Shown one piece after another: positions 24,775 through 33,860 of a stretch of DNA of 64,000 nt (position 1 is its first letter; each line of letters starts with the position of its first letter). The notes under the pieces are model-generated. The model made no database searches and was not told the origin of the DNA. It worked only from the letters and a program-made list of their open reading frames with translations. Source of the DNA: Dyella ginsengisoli LA-4 (lineage in GTDB: Bacteria > Pseudomonadota > Gammaproteobacteria > Xanthomonadales > Rhodanobacteraceae); assembly GCF_000334915.1 (NCBI RefSeq), contig NZ_AMSF01000024.1, forward strand, positions 36,632-100,631, read 5' to 3'. The position numbers and the translations under genes are program-made.

Positions 24775-24941
24775 GGGTCGCCGGGTGTCTGACGGCAACC
24801 CGTGGTCGAGGAGGCGAGGCAACCCGCCATTTCGACTTCTGCTTTTAGTCAAAAGAACAGCCGGACCACCGGCGCATGCTGTCCCGAAACCGTAATCGTC
24901 ATTGTCTGTCGGAAAACAACCCGTTTCTAAGGAACGTCACC

Positions 24942-25451
24942 ATGAATAAGACCGTTCGCGTTGCCCTGGTCGCCCTGCTGTGCGTGGGTGCGGCCGCCTG
25001 CTCCAAGAAGCAGGAAGTGAAGCAGCCCGCTCCGCAGCCGGAGCCGGCCCCCGTGACCCAGCCGGCGCCGAGCGACGGCAAGTACACGCCGGCCGATCTC
25101 GACACCGACGCCTGCCTGCGTCAGCGCGTCGTGTACTTCGATTTCGACAAGAGCGAGATCAAGCCGGAGTTCCAGCAGATCATGGCGTGCCACGCCAAGT
25201 ACCTGCAGGATCGTCCGGAAGCGCACGTGCGTCTCGAGGGCAACACCGACGAGCGCGGCACCCGCGAGTACAACCTGGGCCTGGGCGAGCGCCGCGGCAA
25301 TGCCGTGTCCGACGCGCTGCAGGCGGCCGGTGGTTCGGCCAGCCAGATCGAGGTGATCTCGTACGGCAAGGAAAAGCCGGTGTGCCGTGAGCACAACGAG
25401 GACTGCTGGAGCAAGAATCGTCGCGTCGAGATCGTCTACACGGCGAAGTGA
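24942..25451 (+). CDS. pal: Peptidoglycan-associated lipoprotein Pal
   Basis: 169-residue outer-membrane lipoprotein anchored to peptidoglycan by an OmpA-like domain. The start at 24942 is supported by AAGGAA at 24929-24934 and by the lipoprotein signal (ALLCVGAAAC, Cys about residue 20). A Pro-rich linker (about 28-50) leads to the OmpA domain (about 62-169) with YFDFDKSEIKPEF and GNTDERGTREYNLGLGERR, which hold the diaminopimelate-binding residues. Translation is coupled to cpoB (TGATG). Confidence 0.96.
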   Translation: MNKTVRVALVALLCVGAAACSKKQEVKQPAPQPEPAPVTQPAPSDGKYTPADLDTDACLRQRVVYFDFDKSEIKPEFQQIMACHAKYLQDRPEAHVRLEGNTDERGTREYNLGLGERRGNAVSDALQAAGGSASQIEVISYGKEKPVCREHNEDCWSKNRRVEIVYTAK

Positions 25452-26320
25452 TGAAGACGCGTCTGGCTCATCGTCTCGTAGCCAGCGTGGGCATGGCGGG
25501 CGCGTTTGCGTCCGCCATGCTGTTGGCTGGTCCCGCGTCCGCACAGGATTCCCGCCTCAGCCTCGCCGAGCGTGTCGCGCGGCTCGAGCAGCAGGCACAG
25601 AATCAGGACAAGGGTGGCATCGGGCTGGTCAACCAGGTCCAGGCGCTGCAATCGCAGTTGCAACAGCAGCAGGGTCAGATCGAGGAGCTGCAGCATCAGT
25701 TGCAGATGCTCGACGACAAGAGCAAGGCACAGTACGTCGATCTGGATTCCCGCCTCGGGCGCCTCGAGGGCGGAGCCGCCGCGGGGTCCAGGGCCGCTCC
25801 GGCCGCTGCTGGTTCTGCAGCGGGCGCAGCCGCGGGTGGGCCGGCTCAGGCCGCAGGCGGTGCGGCGGGCGCGTCCGGTACGGCAGCAGGTACCACCACG
25901 CCGGCACCGGCACCGGCCACGGCAGACGAGCAGTCGGCCTACGACACGGCTTTCAACGCGCTGCGCGGTGGCGACTATGCCGCGGCTTCGCGAGGGTTCC
26001 GCGATTTCATCCAGCAGCACCCGGACAGCGCCCTGGCGCCGAATGCCTGGTACTGGCTGGGCGAGTCCTATTACGTGACCACCAACTATTCGGTGGCGCT
26101 GGAAGCGTTCAAGCGTCTGCTGACGCAGTTTCCGCAGAGTGAAAAGGCGCCGGATGCGCTGCTCAAGGTCGGGTACACGCAGTACGAGCTCAAGCAGGTC
26201 GACGCCGCCAAGGCGACCCTGCAGGACGTTCTGAAGAAGTATCCCGGCAGCAAGGCGGCCAGCCTGGCGCAGGAGCGCCTGAACCGGATCCAGTTGCAGT
26301 CCGCGCAGTCGGCGAACTGA
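25451..26320 (+). CDS. cpoB: Cell division coordinator CpoB (YbgF)
   Basis: 289-residue periplasmic protein linking Tol-Pal to peptidoglycan synthesis during constriction. A signal peptide ends at ASAQ (about residue 29). A trimerising coiled coil (about 35-100) is rich in Gln/Leu, an unusually Ala/Gly-rich linker spans about 105-160, and TPR repeats (about 165-285) contain YDTAFNALRGGDYAAASRGF and PNAWYWLGESYYVTTNY. ATG at 25451 shares its A with the pal stop; the GTG at 25448 is a less likely start. Confidence 0.93.
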   Translation: MKTRLAHRLVASVGMAGAFASAMLLAGPASAQDSRLSLAERVARLEQQAQNQDKGGIGLVNQVQALQSQLQQQQGQIEELQHQLQMLDDKSKAQYVDLDSRLGRLEGGAAAGSRAAPAAAGSAAGAAAGGPAQAAGGAAGASGTAAGTTTPAPAPATADEQSAYDTAFNALRGGDYAAASRGFRDFIQQHPDSALAPNAWYWLGESYYVTTNYSVALEAFKRLLTQFPQSEKAPDALLKVGYTQYELKQVDAAKATLQDVLKKYPGSKAASLAQERLNRIQLQSAQSAN

Positions 26321-26330
26321 GGCCGGCCCG

Positions 26331-27023
26331 GTGAGCGAGAGCGATACGGGCGTGGCTGCGGTCCGCCCGGCAGGGCAGTCGAGCGACCGGCTGCGCATCA
26401 CCGAGATCTTCCATTCGATCCAGGGCGAGGCCGATGCGATCGGCTGGCGCACGGTGTTCGTTCGCCTGACCGGATGTCCGCTGCGCTGCGTATGGTGCGA
26501 CACCGAGTATTCGTTCCACGGCGGCGACTGGCACACGGTCGACGACATACTGGCCGAGGTGGCCAGCCACGGCGCGCGCCATGTCTGCGTGACCGGTGGA
26601 GAGCCGCTGGCGCAGAAGCGCTGCATCCCCCTGTTGGCACGCCTATGCGATGCCGGCTTCGAGGTGTCCCTTGAAACCTCCGGGGCACTGGATGTGTCGG
26701 CGGTCGATCCGCGCGTGCGCAAGGTAATGGACCTGAAGGCACCCGACTCCGGCGAGAGCGCCCGCAATCTATGGGCGAACCTGGCGCACCTGCTGCCGCA
26801 CGACCAGGTGAAGATCGTCATCGCCAGCCGCGCCGACTACGAGTGGGCGCGCGGCGTGGTCGCCGAGCACGGCATCGACCGGCGCTGCATGGTGCTGTTC
26901 TCGCCTGTGCATGGTTCCGTGCAGCCGCGCGAGCTGGCCGAGTGGATCATCGCCGACCGCTTGCCCGTGCGTTTCCAGTTGCAGTTGCACAAGCTGCTGT
27001 GGAACGACGCGCCGGGCCACTGA
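26331..27023 (+). CDS. queE: 7-carboxy-7-deazaguanine synthase QueE
   Basis: 230-residue radical-SAM enzyme that converts 6-carboxytetrahydropterin to 7-carboxy-7-deazaguanine in queuosine synthesis. The iron-sulphur cysteine motif CPLRCVWC (CX3CX2C, about residues 49-56) follows FHSIQGEADAIGWRTVFVRLTG, and CVTGGEPLAQ is near residue 88. The start is a GTG at 26331, ten bases after cpoB. It is in the same transcript direction as queC. Confidence 0.93.
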   Translation: MSESDTGVAAVRPAGQSSDRLRITEIFHSIQGEADAIGWRTVFVRLTGCPLRCVWCDTEYSFHGGDWHTVDDILAEVASHGARHVCVTGGEPLAQKRCIPLLARLCDAGFEVSLETSGALDVSAVDPRVRKVMDLKAPDSGESARNLWANLAHLLPHDQVKIVIASRADYEWARGVVAEHGIDRRCMVLFSPVHGSVQPRELAEWIIADRLPVRFQLQLHKLLWNDAPGH

Positions 27024-27113
27024 GTCCGGACGGCATCGAAGCATCCGTGCGCCGGCCTGTGCTGCCGGTGGCGCGTCCCGACCGGTGACCGGTCGTCTGC
27101 AGGAAGGCAACAC

Positions 27114-27797
27114 ATGTCTGACAACACGCTTCCCCGGGCCGTCGTGCTCGTCTCTGGCGGCATGGATTCGGCTGTCACCATCGCCATTGCGCGCGAGCAG
27201 GGTTACCAGGTGCACGCGCTCAGCGTGGCCTACGGCCAGCGGCACGGTTCCGAACTCGAGGCGTCTGCGCGGGTCGCGCGGATGCTCGGCGCGGTCGAAC
27301 ACAAGACCGTGCACGTCGACCTGCGCAGCATCGGCGGTTCGGCGCTGACCGCCGATATCGACGTGCCACTGGACCAGGAGAGCACCGGCATCCCGGTGAC
27401 CTACGTGCCGGCGCGCAACACCATCATGCTGTCGATCGCACTGGGCTGGGCCGAAGTGCTCGGCAGCCGGGACATCTGGTGTGGCGTGAATGCCGTGGAC
27501 TATTCCGGTTATCCCGACTGCCGCCCGGCCTTCATCGAGGCCTTCGAAAAGCTTGCCAACGTGGCGACCAAGGCTGGCGTCGAGGGGCAGGGGCTGCGCG
27601 TCCATGCGCCACTGATGAGCATGAGCAAGGCCGACATCGCACGGGAGGGAGAGCGGCTTGGTGTGGACTTCGCCGAAACGGTGAGCTGCTACCAGGCCGA
27701 TGCCCAGGGGCGTGCGTGCGGCCACTGCGACGCCTGCCGCCTGCGTGCCCAGGGATTCCGCGATGCCGGCCTGCCGGATCCGACACGTTACGTCTGA
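27114..27797 (+). CDS. queC: 7-cyano-7-deazaguanine synthase QueC
   Basis: 227-residue ATP-dependent amidotransferase-like enzyme that turns 7-carboxy-7-deazaguanine into preQ0. The PP-loop motif [13 protein letters not shown] is at residues 11-23. Four zinc-binding Cys are in [18 protein letters not shown] (about residues 193-210). Length is normal. It follows queE by 90 bases and precedes tRNA-Lys. Confidence 0.96.
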   Translation: MSDNTLPRAVVLVSGGMDSAVTIAIAREQGYQVHALSVAYGQRHGSELEASARVARMLGAVEHKTVHVDLRSIGGSALTADIDVPLDQESTGIPVTYVPARNTIMLSIALGWAEVLGSRDIWCGVNAVDYSGYPDCRPAFIEAFEKLANVATKAGVEGQGLRVHAPLMSMSKADIAREGERLGVDFAETVSCYQADAQGRACGHCDACRLRAQGFRDAGLPDPTRYV

Positions 27798-27807
27798 GCC
27801 GATTTGC

Positions 27808-27836
27808 TTGTGTGCCTGGTCAGCACTGCTTAAAAT
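27808..27836 (+). promoter_or_regulatory. Promoter of tRNA-Lys
   Basis: TTGTGT (27808-27813), a 17-base spacer and TAAAAT (27831-27836) fit a sigma-70 promoter, 36 bases before the mature tRNA. It follows the queC stop by 11 bases. Confidence 0.65.
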
Positions 27837-27872
27837 GAAGGGCTTGCGTGCCTGCACGCGAGTCCGCTTCAC

Positions 27873-27948
27873 GGGCCGTTAGCTCAGTTGGTAGAGCAGT
27901 AGACTTTTAATCTATTGGTCCCGAGTTCGAGTCTCGGACGGCCCACCA
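27873..27948 (+). tRNA. tRNA-Lys(UUU)
   Basis: 76-base cloverleaf with encoded CCA. The acceptor stem is GGGCCGT/ACGGCCC, the D arm GCTC-AGTTGGTA-GAGC, the anticodon stem GTAGA/TCTAT (last pair G-T) with loop CTTTTAA (anticodon TTT), the variable region TGGTC, and the T arm CCGAG-TTCGAGT-CTCGG. Anticodon UUU reads Lys codons. No sign of an integrated element at its 3' end. Confidence 0.97.
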
Positions 27949-27954
27949 TCGATG

Positions 27955-27987
27955 AAACGCCCGGCCAGCACGGCCGGGCGTTTTTTT
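27955..27987 (+). terminator. Rho-independent terminator of tRNA-Lys
   Basis: CGCCCGGCC (27958-27966) pairs with GGCCGGGCG (27972-27980) around a 5-base loop and is followed by seven T at 27981-27987. It starts nine bases past the tRNA CCA end. Confidence 0.93.
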
Positions 27988-28038
27988 GTGCGGTCGTCAT
28001 GGAACAATGGCCGCCCCGGCCATCACACCATTCCTCCC

Positions 28039-28734
28039 ATGAGCCCATCGCCGCGCCCCCTCGATCTGGTGGTCTTCGACTGCGACGGCGTGCTGGTCGA
28101 CAGCGAGGGCATCACCGGCCGGGTATTTGCAGGCATGCTGCGTGAGCTTGGCGCCGACGTCGACGAACACGAACTGGCCAGGCTCTGCATCGGCCGCAGC
28201 ACCGCGGATTCCCTTGGCATGGCTGCCCGCCTTCTTGGACGCCCGCTGCCGTCGGACTTCGCGGAGCGGTACGGCGAGCGCAGTCGGGCGGCCCTGGCGA
28301 AGGAGGTCACGTTGATGCCCGGCGTGGCTGCGATGCTCGATGCGCTCGATCTTCCGTGCGCCATCGCCTCCAATGGGCTGAGGATGAAGATGGCGATCAC
28401 CCTGCGGGTGACCGGCCTGCTTGAACGCTTCGAGGGCCGCTGGTTCGGCATCGATGATGTCGAACGTGGCAAGCCGTTCCCGGACCTCTATCTGCTGGCT
28501 GCGGGAACCCTCCGCGCGAGGCCCGCCCGCTGCGTCGTGGTGGAGGACTCGCCCACCGGTATCGCCGCCGGACGCGCGGCCGGGATGACCGTGCTCGGCT
28601 ACGCGGGTGGCTTGCCATCGGAGCGACTCCTGGAAGCCGGCGCGCACTACGTGTTCGATGACATGGCCCATCTTCCGGCGTTGCTCGATGCGCTGCGCCG
28701 GGCCACCCCCGTTGCAATCGTTCCAGCCGGCTGA
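28039..28734 (+). CDS. HAD-superfamily phosphatase (beta-phosphoglucomutase-like)
   Basis: 231-residue HAD subfamily IA hydrolase. Motif I is VVFDCDGVLVDSE (about residues 10-22), motif II is in CAIASNGLR, and motif IV VVEDSPTGIAAGRAAGM is near residue 170. An alpha-helical cap lies between motifs I and II, as in YieH, phosphoglycolate phosphatase-like and sugar-phosphate phosphatases. The substrate is unknown. The ATG at 28039 fits the family length; the frame is open from 27952 but that part overlaps the tRNA terminator. Confidence 0.85.
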   Translation: MSPSPRPLDLVVFDCDGVLVDSEGITGRVFAGMLRELGADVDEHELARLCIGRSTADSLGMAARLLGRPLPSDFAERYGERSRAALAKEVTLMPGVAAMLDALDLPCAIASNGLRMKMAITLRVTGLLERFEGRWFGIDDVERGKPFPDLYLLAAGTLRARPARCVVVEDSPTGIAAGRAAGMTVLGYAGGLPSERLLEAGAHYVFDDMAHLPALLDALRRATPVAIVPAG

Positions 28735-28743
28735 GGAGTCGAC

Positions 28744-29307
28744 GTGACGCCGTTTCCCCCATTTACTCCGCAGCCAGGCCGGGTCGTGCTTCGTCCGCTG
28801 ACCGATGCGGATGTCGACGCCCTGTTGTCCATCTTCGGCGACCCGGAGGTGGTGCGTTACTGGAGCGGGTCGCCCTGGTCGGGACCCGAGGATGCGCACC
28901 GGATGCTCGCCGCCGATCGCGCGGCATTCGATGCCGGCGGTGCGATCCGTGTCGGCGTGTCCCTGCGCGACGAGGACCGGGTGATCGGCACGGTTTCCCT
29001 GTTCAACCGCAGCGAGTCGAACCGGCGCGCGGAAATCGGCTACGCATTGGCGCGGTCCGCGTGGGGCCAGGGACTGATGCACGAGGCACTCGTGCAATGG
29101 CTGGACTGGGCTTTCGGCCCGCTCGGCCTGCATCGGCTGGAGGCCGACGTCGATCCGGAAAACGTGGCATCGAGGCGGAGCCTGGAGCGGCTGGGATTCC
29201 GTCAGGAGGGTTTGCTGCGCGAGCGCTGGATCGTTGGTGGCGAGGTGGCCGACACCGCCTTCTATGGCCTGCTGGCGCGGGAATGGCAGGCGCGGACGCA
29301 GCGCTGA
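28744..29307 (+). CDS. GNAT N-acetyltransferase (RimJ/RimL type)
   Basis: 187-residue GNAT-fold acetyltransferase of the RimJ/RimL-like group. The beta1 start is GRVVLRPLTDADVDAL (about residue 13), the acetyl-CoA loop EIGYALARSAWGQGLMHEAL is near residue 97, and the late NVASRRSLERLGFRQEG motif is near 140. It starts with GTG at 28744, nine bases after the HAD gene, so both are likely in one operon. The acceptor (protein N-terminus, amino sugar or small molecule) is unknown. Confidence 0.85.
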   Translation: MTPFPPFTPQPGRVVLRPLTDADVDALLSIFGDPEVVRYWSGSPWSGPEDAHRMLAADRAAFDAGGAIRVGVSLRDEDRVIGTVSLFNRSESNRRAEIGYALARSAWGQGLMHEALVQWLDWAFGPLGLHRLEADVDPENVASRRSLERLGFRQEGLLRERWIVGGEVADTAFYGLLAREWQARTQR

Positions 29308-29309
29308 GC

Positions 29310-29816
29310 TCAAGCTCGCCGCCGGTGCGGCTGCATCGCGATGCGCGCCAGGTAGACCACGATCACCACATTGCCGACGAGCACGCCCAGCTTGATCCAG
29401 CTGGCCTCCCGGAAGAGCTCGTACAGCTCCACCGGAATCAGCGAGCCGGTAGCGATCACGGTGAACCACTCGGCCCAGTGCTTGCGCAGCCACAGGCCGA
29501 TGCCCTCGGTCATGAACAGTGCGGCGTAGGCCAGGGCGATCACGCCGATCGCCACGAATCGACCGGGGCCCAGTTGCGTGATGGCATCGATCAGGTGCTG
29601 GCGCAGGCCTGCCGTGTCGCCCATCGACAGGTGTTCCAGCCAGTCCAGCAGTTCGTCGATGGCGCGCTGCCGATGCAGCTGGAAGGCGCCGGCACCGGCC
29701 AGCACCAGCGCCAGCGCCTGCACGATCTTGTAGGTCGCGATCAGCCGCAGGCCGAAGCGATGCTTCGACTCGGGCGTGTCGTCGTCGGTGCGGTGGGGGT
29801 CGGTAAGCCGGGACAT
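29310..29816 (-). CDS. DUF2127 membrane protein
   Basis: 168-residue predicted inner-membrane protein of the DUF2127 family, function unknown. About four hydrophobic segments are visible: FGLRLIATYKIVQALALVLAG (about 20-38), VAIGVIALAYAALFMTEGIGLWL (about 87-108), FTVIATGSLIPVELYEL and LGVLVGNVVIVVYLARI (about 140-158). I use the ATG at 29816; the frame is open upstream but that part lacks family likeness. It converges on the GNAT gene with two bases between stops. Confidence 0.75.
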   Translation of the reverse strand: MSRLTDPHRTDDDTPESKHRFGLRLIATYKIVQALALVLAGAGAFQLHRQRAIDELLDWLEHLSMGDTAGLRQHLIDAITQLGPGRFVAIGVIALAYAALFMTEGIGLWLRKHWAEWFTVIATGSLIPVELYELFREASWIKLGVLVGNVVIVVYLARIAMQPHRRRA

Positions 29817-29953
29817 GGGGAGGCCGGGATGCGGCCGTCCATTGTCGCGGGCCGGCTCGTTGCGTGCTACCCGTCGAAAGTCGGGGGCGCGGGAAGAAAA
29901 AAAGGCCGCGCCGTTCCCGACGCAGCCCATGGGAGCAACCTGTCAGCAGGCGA

Positions 29954-30181
29954 TCAGCAGCAGCGTCCGCCGGTGCCCTTGTAGCGGGCGGCTTGCCGCT
30001 CGCGGAAGAACTCCTCGTAGCTGGGGATCTTCCGTTCCGGGTGATGGCGCTTGAGGTGCTGTACGTAGACGTCGTAGTCCGGGACCCCACAGCACAGCCG
30101 TGCGGTCTGCACGGCCCATTTCCACACCGCCCGGCCGGCGGTGCGGAACGCATGGCGCGGAATGGCATGCGTGGCGATCAT
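29954..30181 (-). CDS. YbdD/YjiX family small protein
   Basis: 75-residue protein of the YbdD (DUF466) family, translated from an ATG that overlaps the cstA stop codon (30178-30181). It keeps the family pattern CCGVPDYDVYVQHLKRHHP (about residues 30-48), PSYEEFFRERQAARY (about 53-67) and a Cys pair at the end. In E. coli, YbdD or YjiX is a small partner needed for pyruvate uptake by CstA or BtsT. The conserved coupling to cstA supports the same job here. Confidence 0.9.
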   Translation of the reverse strand: MIATHAIPRHAFRTAGRAVWKWAVQTARLCCGVPDYDVYVQHLKRHHPERKIPSYEEFFRERQAARYKGTGGRCC

Positions 30182-32256
30182 GACTGCGCCACGCTGCTCA
30201 GGGCGACATAGGGCTCCTCGTGCGCCGTCGGCCGATCCATCTGCATCGCCCGGGCGATGGCGCGCAGCGCGAACAGCGCCATGGCCACCACCAGCGCCAT
30301 GAACAGGCCGGTCAACACCATGTCGACATGGTTGTTGCTGACGATGCGATGCATCGCCTCCATGTCCTTGGCCGGGGCGATCAGCCTGCCGTCGGCGATG
30401 CCCTGGGCGTACTTGTTGGCCGCGGCGGTGAAGCTGATCGGTCCCACCAGCTTCTCGTAGCCGGCGGTCAGCGTGCACACGATCAGCCAGATCGCCGGGA
30501 TGCCCGGCGCCCACATGTAGCGCTGGCGCTTGAGCTTCACCACCACCACCGTGCACAGCATCAGGGCGATCGCCGCCAGCATCTGGTTGGCGATGCCGAA
30601 CAGGGGCCACAACGTGTTGATGCCTCCCAGCGGATCGACCGCGCCCTGGTACAGGAAGTAGCCCCACAGCGCCACGCAGATCGCGGTGGCCAGCAGGTTG
30701 CCGGTCCACGACTCGGTCTGCTGCAGCGGCTTGTGGATCAGGCCGGCGATCTCCTGGATCATGAAGCGGCCGACGCGCGTACCGGCATCCACCGTGGTGA
30801 GGATGAACAGGGCCTCGAACAGGATCGCGTAGTGGTACCAGAAGCCCATCATGCCCTCGCCGGGGATGATGCCGTGCAGCAGCTGGGCCATGCCCACCGC
30901 AAGCGTCGGTGCGCCGCCGGCGCGGCTGAGGATCGAGTTCTCGCCGATGTCCTTCGCGGTCTGGGCGAGCTGGTCGGGTGTGACCACGAAGCCCCACTGG
31001 CTGATCGTGGTGGCCGCGTGCTCCACGGTGGTGCCGATCAGCGCGCTGGGCGAGTTCATCGCGAAGTACACGCCGGGGTGCAGCGAGGCGGCGGCCACCA
31101 GCGCCATGATCGCCACGAAGGCCTCCATCAGCATGCCGCCGTAGCCGACCAGCTGCGCCTGGCCCTCGTTGGCCAGCAGCTTCGGCGTGGTGCCGGAGGA
31201 GATGATCGAATGCCAGCCGGAGACCGCGCCGCAGGCGATGGTGATGAACAGGAACGGGAACAGGTTGCCGGCGAACACCGGACCGGTGCCGTCGATGTAC
31301 TTGGTCACCGCCGGCAGCTGCAGCATCGGCGCGGCGAGGAAGATCGCCAGCGCCAGCAGGGCGATGGTGCCGATCTTCAGGAAGGTCGACAGGTAGTCAC
31401 GCGGCGCCAGCAGCAGCCACACCGGCAGCACCGAGGCGAAGAAGCCGTAGCAGATCAGCATCCACGCCAGATGCCTGGCGTCGAAGTCGAACATCGGCCC
31501 CCACACCGGCGAGTCGTACACCGCCTTGCCCAGCCAGATCGAACCCAGCAGCAGCACCACGCCGATCAGCGACACCTCCAGGATGCGGCCCGGGCGGAAC
31601 CAGCGCAGGTAGCCGCCCATCAGCAGCGCGATCGGAATCGTGCAGGCGACGGTGAAGGTGCCCCACGGGCTGTGCGTGAGCGCCTTGACCACCACCAGTG
31701 CCAGCACCGCCAGCACGATCATCATCAGTACCAGCACGCCGAACATCGCCACGATGCCGGGCAATGGCCCCAGTTCGTCGCGCAGCATGTTGCCGAGCGA
31801 GCGGCCGTCGCGTCGGATCGACAGGCCGAGGATCATGAAGTCCTGCACGGCACCGGCGAATACCACGCCGAACAGGATCCACAGCGTGCCGGGCAGGTAA
31901 CCCATCTGCGCGGCCAATACCGGGCCCACCAGCGGGCCGGCACCGGCGATCGCGGCGAAGTGATGGCCGAAAACCACCCACTTGTCGGTGGGGACGTAGT
32001 CCAGTCCATCGTTGCGCAGCACCGCGGGTGTTGCGCGGCTGGGATCGAGCTGCAGCACCCTGTTGTTGATGAAAGTGCCGTAGAAGCGGTAGCCGATCAC
32101 GAATACCGCGATGGCAGCGGCGACCAGCCAGATCGCGTTGATCGGCTCGCCCCGGCGAAGCGCGACGACGCCCAGGCAGAAGGCGCCCACGATGGCGATC
32201 GCTGCCCAGAGGATTTTTCCTGCGGGACTGGATGGAGATGACGCAGTGGCATTCAT
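30178..32256 (-). CDS. cstA: Carbon starvation protein CstA (pyruvate transporter)
   Basis: 692-residue inner-membrane transporter with about 16-18 transmembrane segments. E. coli CstA and its paralogue BtsT import pyruvate, and CstA has also been linked to peptide use in starvation (family knowledge). Signature segments include DKWVVFGHHFAAIAGAGPLVGPVLAAQMG near residue 95, FAGAVQDFMILGLSIRRDGRSLG near 135 and SGTTPKLLANEGQ near 355. A good ribosome-binding site (GGAGG) precedes the ATG at 32256. ybdD is coupled at the 3' end. No BtsSR-type sensor genes are nearby. Confidence 0.95.
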   Translation of the reverse strand: MNATASSPSSPAGKILWAAIAIVGAFCLGVVALRRGEPINAIWLVAAAIAVFVIGYRFYGTFINNRVLQLDPSRATPAVLRNDGLDYVPTDKWVVFGHHFAAIAGAGPLVGPVLAAQMGYLPGTLWILFGVVFAGAVQDFMILGLSIRRDGRSLGNMLRDELGPLPGIVAMFGVLVLMMIVLAVLALVVVKALTHSPWGTFTVACTIPIALLMGGYLRWFRPGRILEVSLIGVVLLLGSIWLGKAVYDSPVWGPMFDFDARHLAWMLICYGFFASVLPVWLLLAPRDYLSTFLKIGTIALLALAIFLAAPMLQLPAVTKYIDGTGPVFAGNLFPFLFITIACGAVSGWHSIISSGTTPKLLANEGQAQLVGYGGMLMEAFVAIMALVAAASLHPGVYFAMNSPSALIGTTVEHAATTISQWGFVVTPDQLAQTAKDIGENSILSRAGGAPTLAVGMAQLLHGIIPGEGMMGFWYHYAILFEALFILTTVDAGTRVGRFMIQEIAGLIHKPLQQTESWTGNLLATAICVALWGYFLYQGAVDPLGGINTLWPLFGIANQMLAAIALMLCTVVVVKLKRQRYMWAPGIPAIWLIVCTLTAGYEKLVGPISFTAAANKYAQGIADGRLIAPAKDMEAMHRIVSNNHVDMVLTGLFMALVVAMALFALRAIARAMQMDRPTAHEEPYVALSSVAQS

Positions 32257-32424
32257 TCGGGGGTCCTCCGCTGGAGATACCCAAGGGTCCGCCGCCGGGC
32301 AGGGGTGGTCAATGCCCCGGAGCGTCCCGCTCCATTAGCCATTGGTCGAATGGTTGTCATGGCTGGCATGTGTGCCGGGACACCGGATTACACTGCGCGC
32401 ATCGACGTCAAGCGGGAGCAACCC

Positions 32425-33246
32425 ATGCGTGAAGTTTTCCGTCGCCACGCGCGCTGCGTGGCCCTCGCTGCATGCGTCCTGGCGCCCGGTCTCGCCGCGG
32501 CCGCAGGCCACAACCAGTTCAAGGATCTGCTCGACAAGGCGAAGCAGGCGGCCAGGGAGCAGGTGAATGGCAACGCGCAGGGCAGCCATCTGCCCGGCAG
32601 CGATATCGCGGCGGGACTCAAGGAGGCCCTGGCCAGGGGCACCACCAAGGCGATCAATTCGCTGGGTCGCGAAGGCGGGTTCTCGGACAACGCCAAGGTG
32701 CGCATCCCCTTGCCGGGCAAGCTGGAACAGGCGGGCAAGCTCGCCCGCGAGCTTGGCCAGGGGGCCAAGGTGGACGCTTTCGAACTCAGCCTCAATCGTG
32801 CGGCGGAGAAGGCCGTGCCGCAGGTGGCGGACATCTTCGGCAACGCGATCCGCAAGATGACCCTGCAGGACGCCCGCGGCATCCTCAGCGGCGGCGACCA
32901 TGCGGCTACGGATTTTTTCCGTCGCGTGGCCGGTGACGATCTGGCCGCGCGGATCCGGCCGATCGTGGCCGAGGCGACCGACAAGGTCGGCGTGACCAGG
33001 AAGTACAAGGCGTTCATGTCCGGCAGCAGCGGCGGAGCCCTGGGCAACGCCCTCGGCTCGCTCGGTGCGCTGGGTGGCGGCAGCCACGACGGCAAGGCGG
33101 GCAGCTCGCTCGATCTCGATGACTACGTCACCCGCAAGACCATGGATGGCCTGTTCACGGAGATCGGCGACGAGGAACAGTCGATCCGGCAGAACCCGGC
33201 GGCGCGCACGACCGACCTGTTGCGCAAGGTATTCGGCGGCAGCTGA
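32425..33246 (+). CDS. DUF4197 exported protein
   Basis: 273-residue DUF4197 family protein with a signal peptide (about residues 1-25, VALAACVLAPGLAAAAG). The mature part is helical: HNQFKDLLDKAKQAAREQ, GLKEALARGTTKAINSLG (about 72-90), VRIPLPGKLEQAGKLARELGQG (about 100) and LDDYVTRKTMDGLFTEIGDEEQSIRQNP near the C-terminus. The family is widespread in proteobacteria and has no known function. It diverges from cstA across about 170 bases. Confidence 0.85.
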   Translation: MREVFRRHARCVALAACVLAPGLAAAAGHNQFKDLLDKAKQAAREQVNGNAQGSHLPGSDIAAGLKEALARGTTKAINSLGREGGFSDNAKVRIPLPGKLEQAGKLARELGQGAKVDAFELSLNRAAEKAVPQVADIFGNAIRKMTLQDARGILSGGDHAATDFFRRVAGDDLAARIRPIVAEATDKVGVTRKYKAFMSGSSGGALGNALGSLGALGGGSHDGKAGSSLDLDDYVTRKTMDGLFTEIGDEEQSIRQNPAARTTDLLRKVFGGS

Positions 33247-33322
33247 GCCGCCGGCGCAGCGCCCTTGAACCGGCGCCGTGCGGCCTCATCCCAACCGGAT
33301 CCCCCTGACGAAGGAGAAACGG

Positions 33323-33859
33323 ATGATCCGCGAGATCCTCAGGATGGGCGACGAGCGGTTGCTGCGCGTGGCGCCGCCCGTCCCCGACGCGATGATCGGC
33401 AGCGACGAGTTGGGTGCGCTGATCGCCGACATGTTCGAGACCATGCACGAGGCCGGTGGCGTCGGGCTGGCCGCGCCACAGATCGGCGTCGACCTGCAAC
33501 TGGTGATCTTCGGCTTCGATCGCGCGGAACGGTATCCCGACGCGCCCGCGGTGCCACGCACGATCCTGCTCAACCCGATGATCACGCCGCTCTCGCAGGA
33601 CATGGAAGAGGGCTGGGAGGGGTGTCTCTCGGTGCCCGGCATGCGCGGCGTGGTCAGCCGCTACAGCCTGATCCGGTACCAGGGCCTCGACCCGCAGGGG
33701 GCGCCGATCGACCGACGTGCCGAGGGTTTCCACGCACGCGTCGTGCAGCACGAGTGCGACCACCTGATCGGTCGCCTGTATCCCTCGCGTATTACCGACT
33801 TCAGCCGCTTCGGCTTCACCGACGTGCTGTTCCCCGGGCAGGACATGGGAGACGACTGA
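33323..33859 (+). CDS. def: Peptide deformylase
   Basis: 178-residue iron/zinc deformylase that removes the formyl group from new N-terminal Met. All three signatures are present: [10 protein letters not shown] (about residues 50-59), EGCLSVPG with the Cys ligand (about 107-114), and QHECDHLIG with the HExxH-type ligands (about 149-157). It lacks an fmt neighbour and lies with DUF427, so it may be the second deformylase of the genome. The start at 33323 is preceded by GAAGGAG. Confidence 0.92.
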   Translation: MIREILRMGDERLLRVAPPVPDAMIGSDELGALIADMFETMHEAGGVGLAAPQIGVDLQLVIFGFDRAERYPDAPAVPRTILLNPMITPLSQDMEEGWEGCLSVPGMRGVVSRYSLIRYQGLDPQGAPIDRRAEGFHARVVQHECDHLIGRLYPSRITDFSRFGFTDVLFPGQDMGDD

Positions 33860-33860
33860 G

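Noticed and set aside
26321..26330. preQ1 riboswitch upstream of queE
   Set aside because: Only ten bases separate cpoB and queE; no aptamer fits. The leader of the YhhQ-type gene (34143-34218) also shows no clear preQ1 motif.
27873..27948. tRNA-Lys as an attachment site for an integrated element
   Set aside because: The tRNA is followed by its own terminator and ordinary genes; no integrase and no repeated tRNA 3' end were found.
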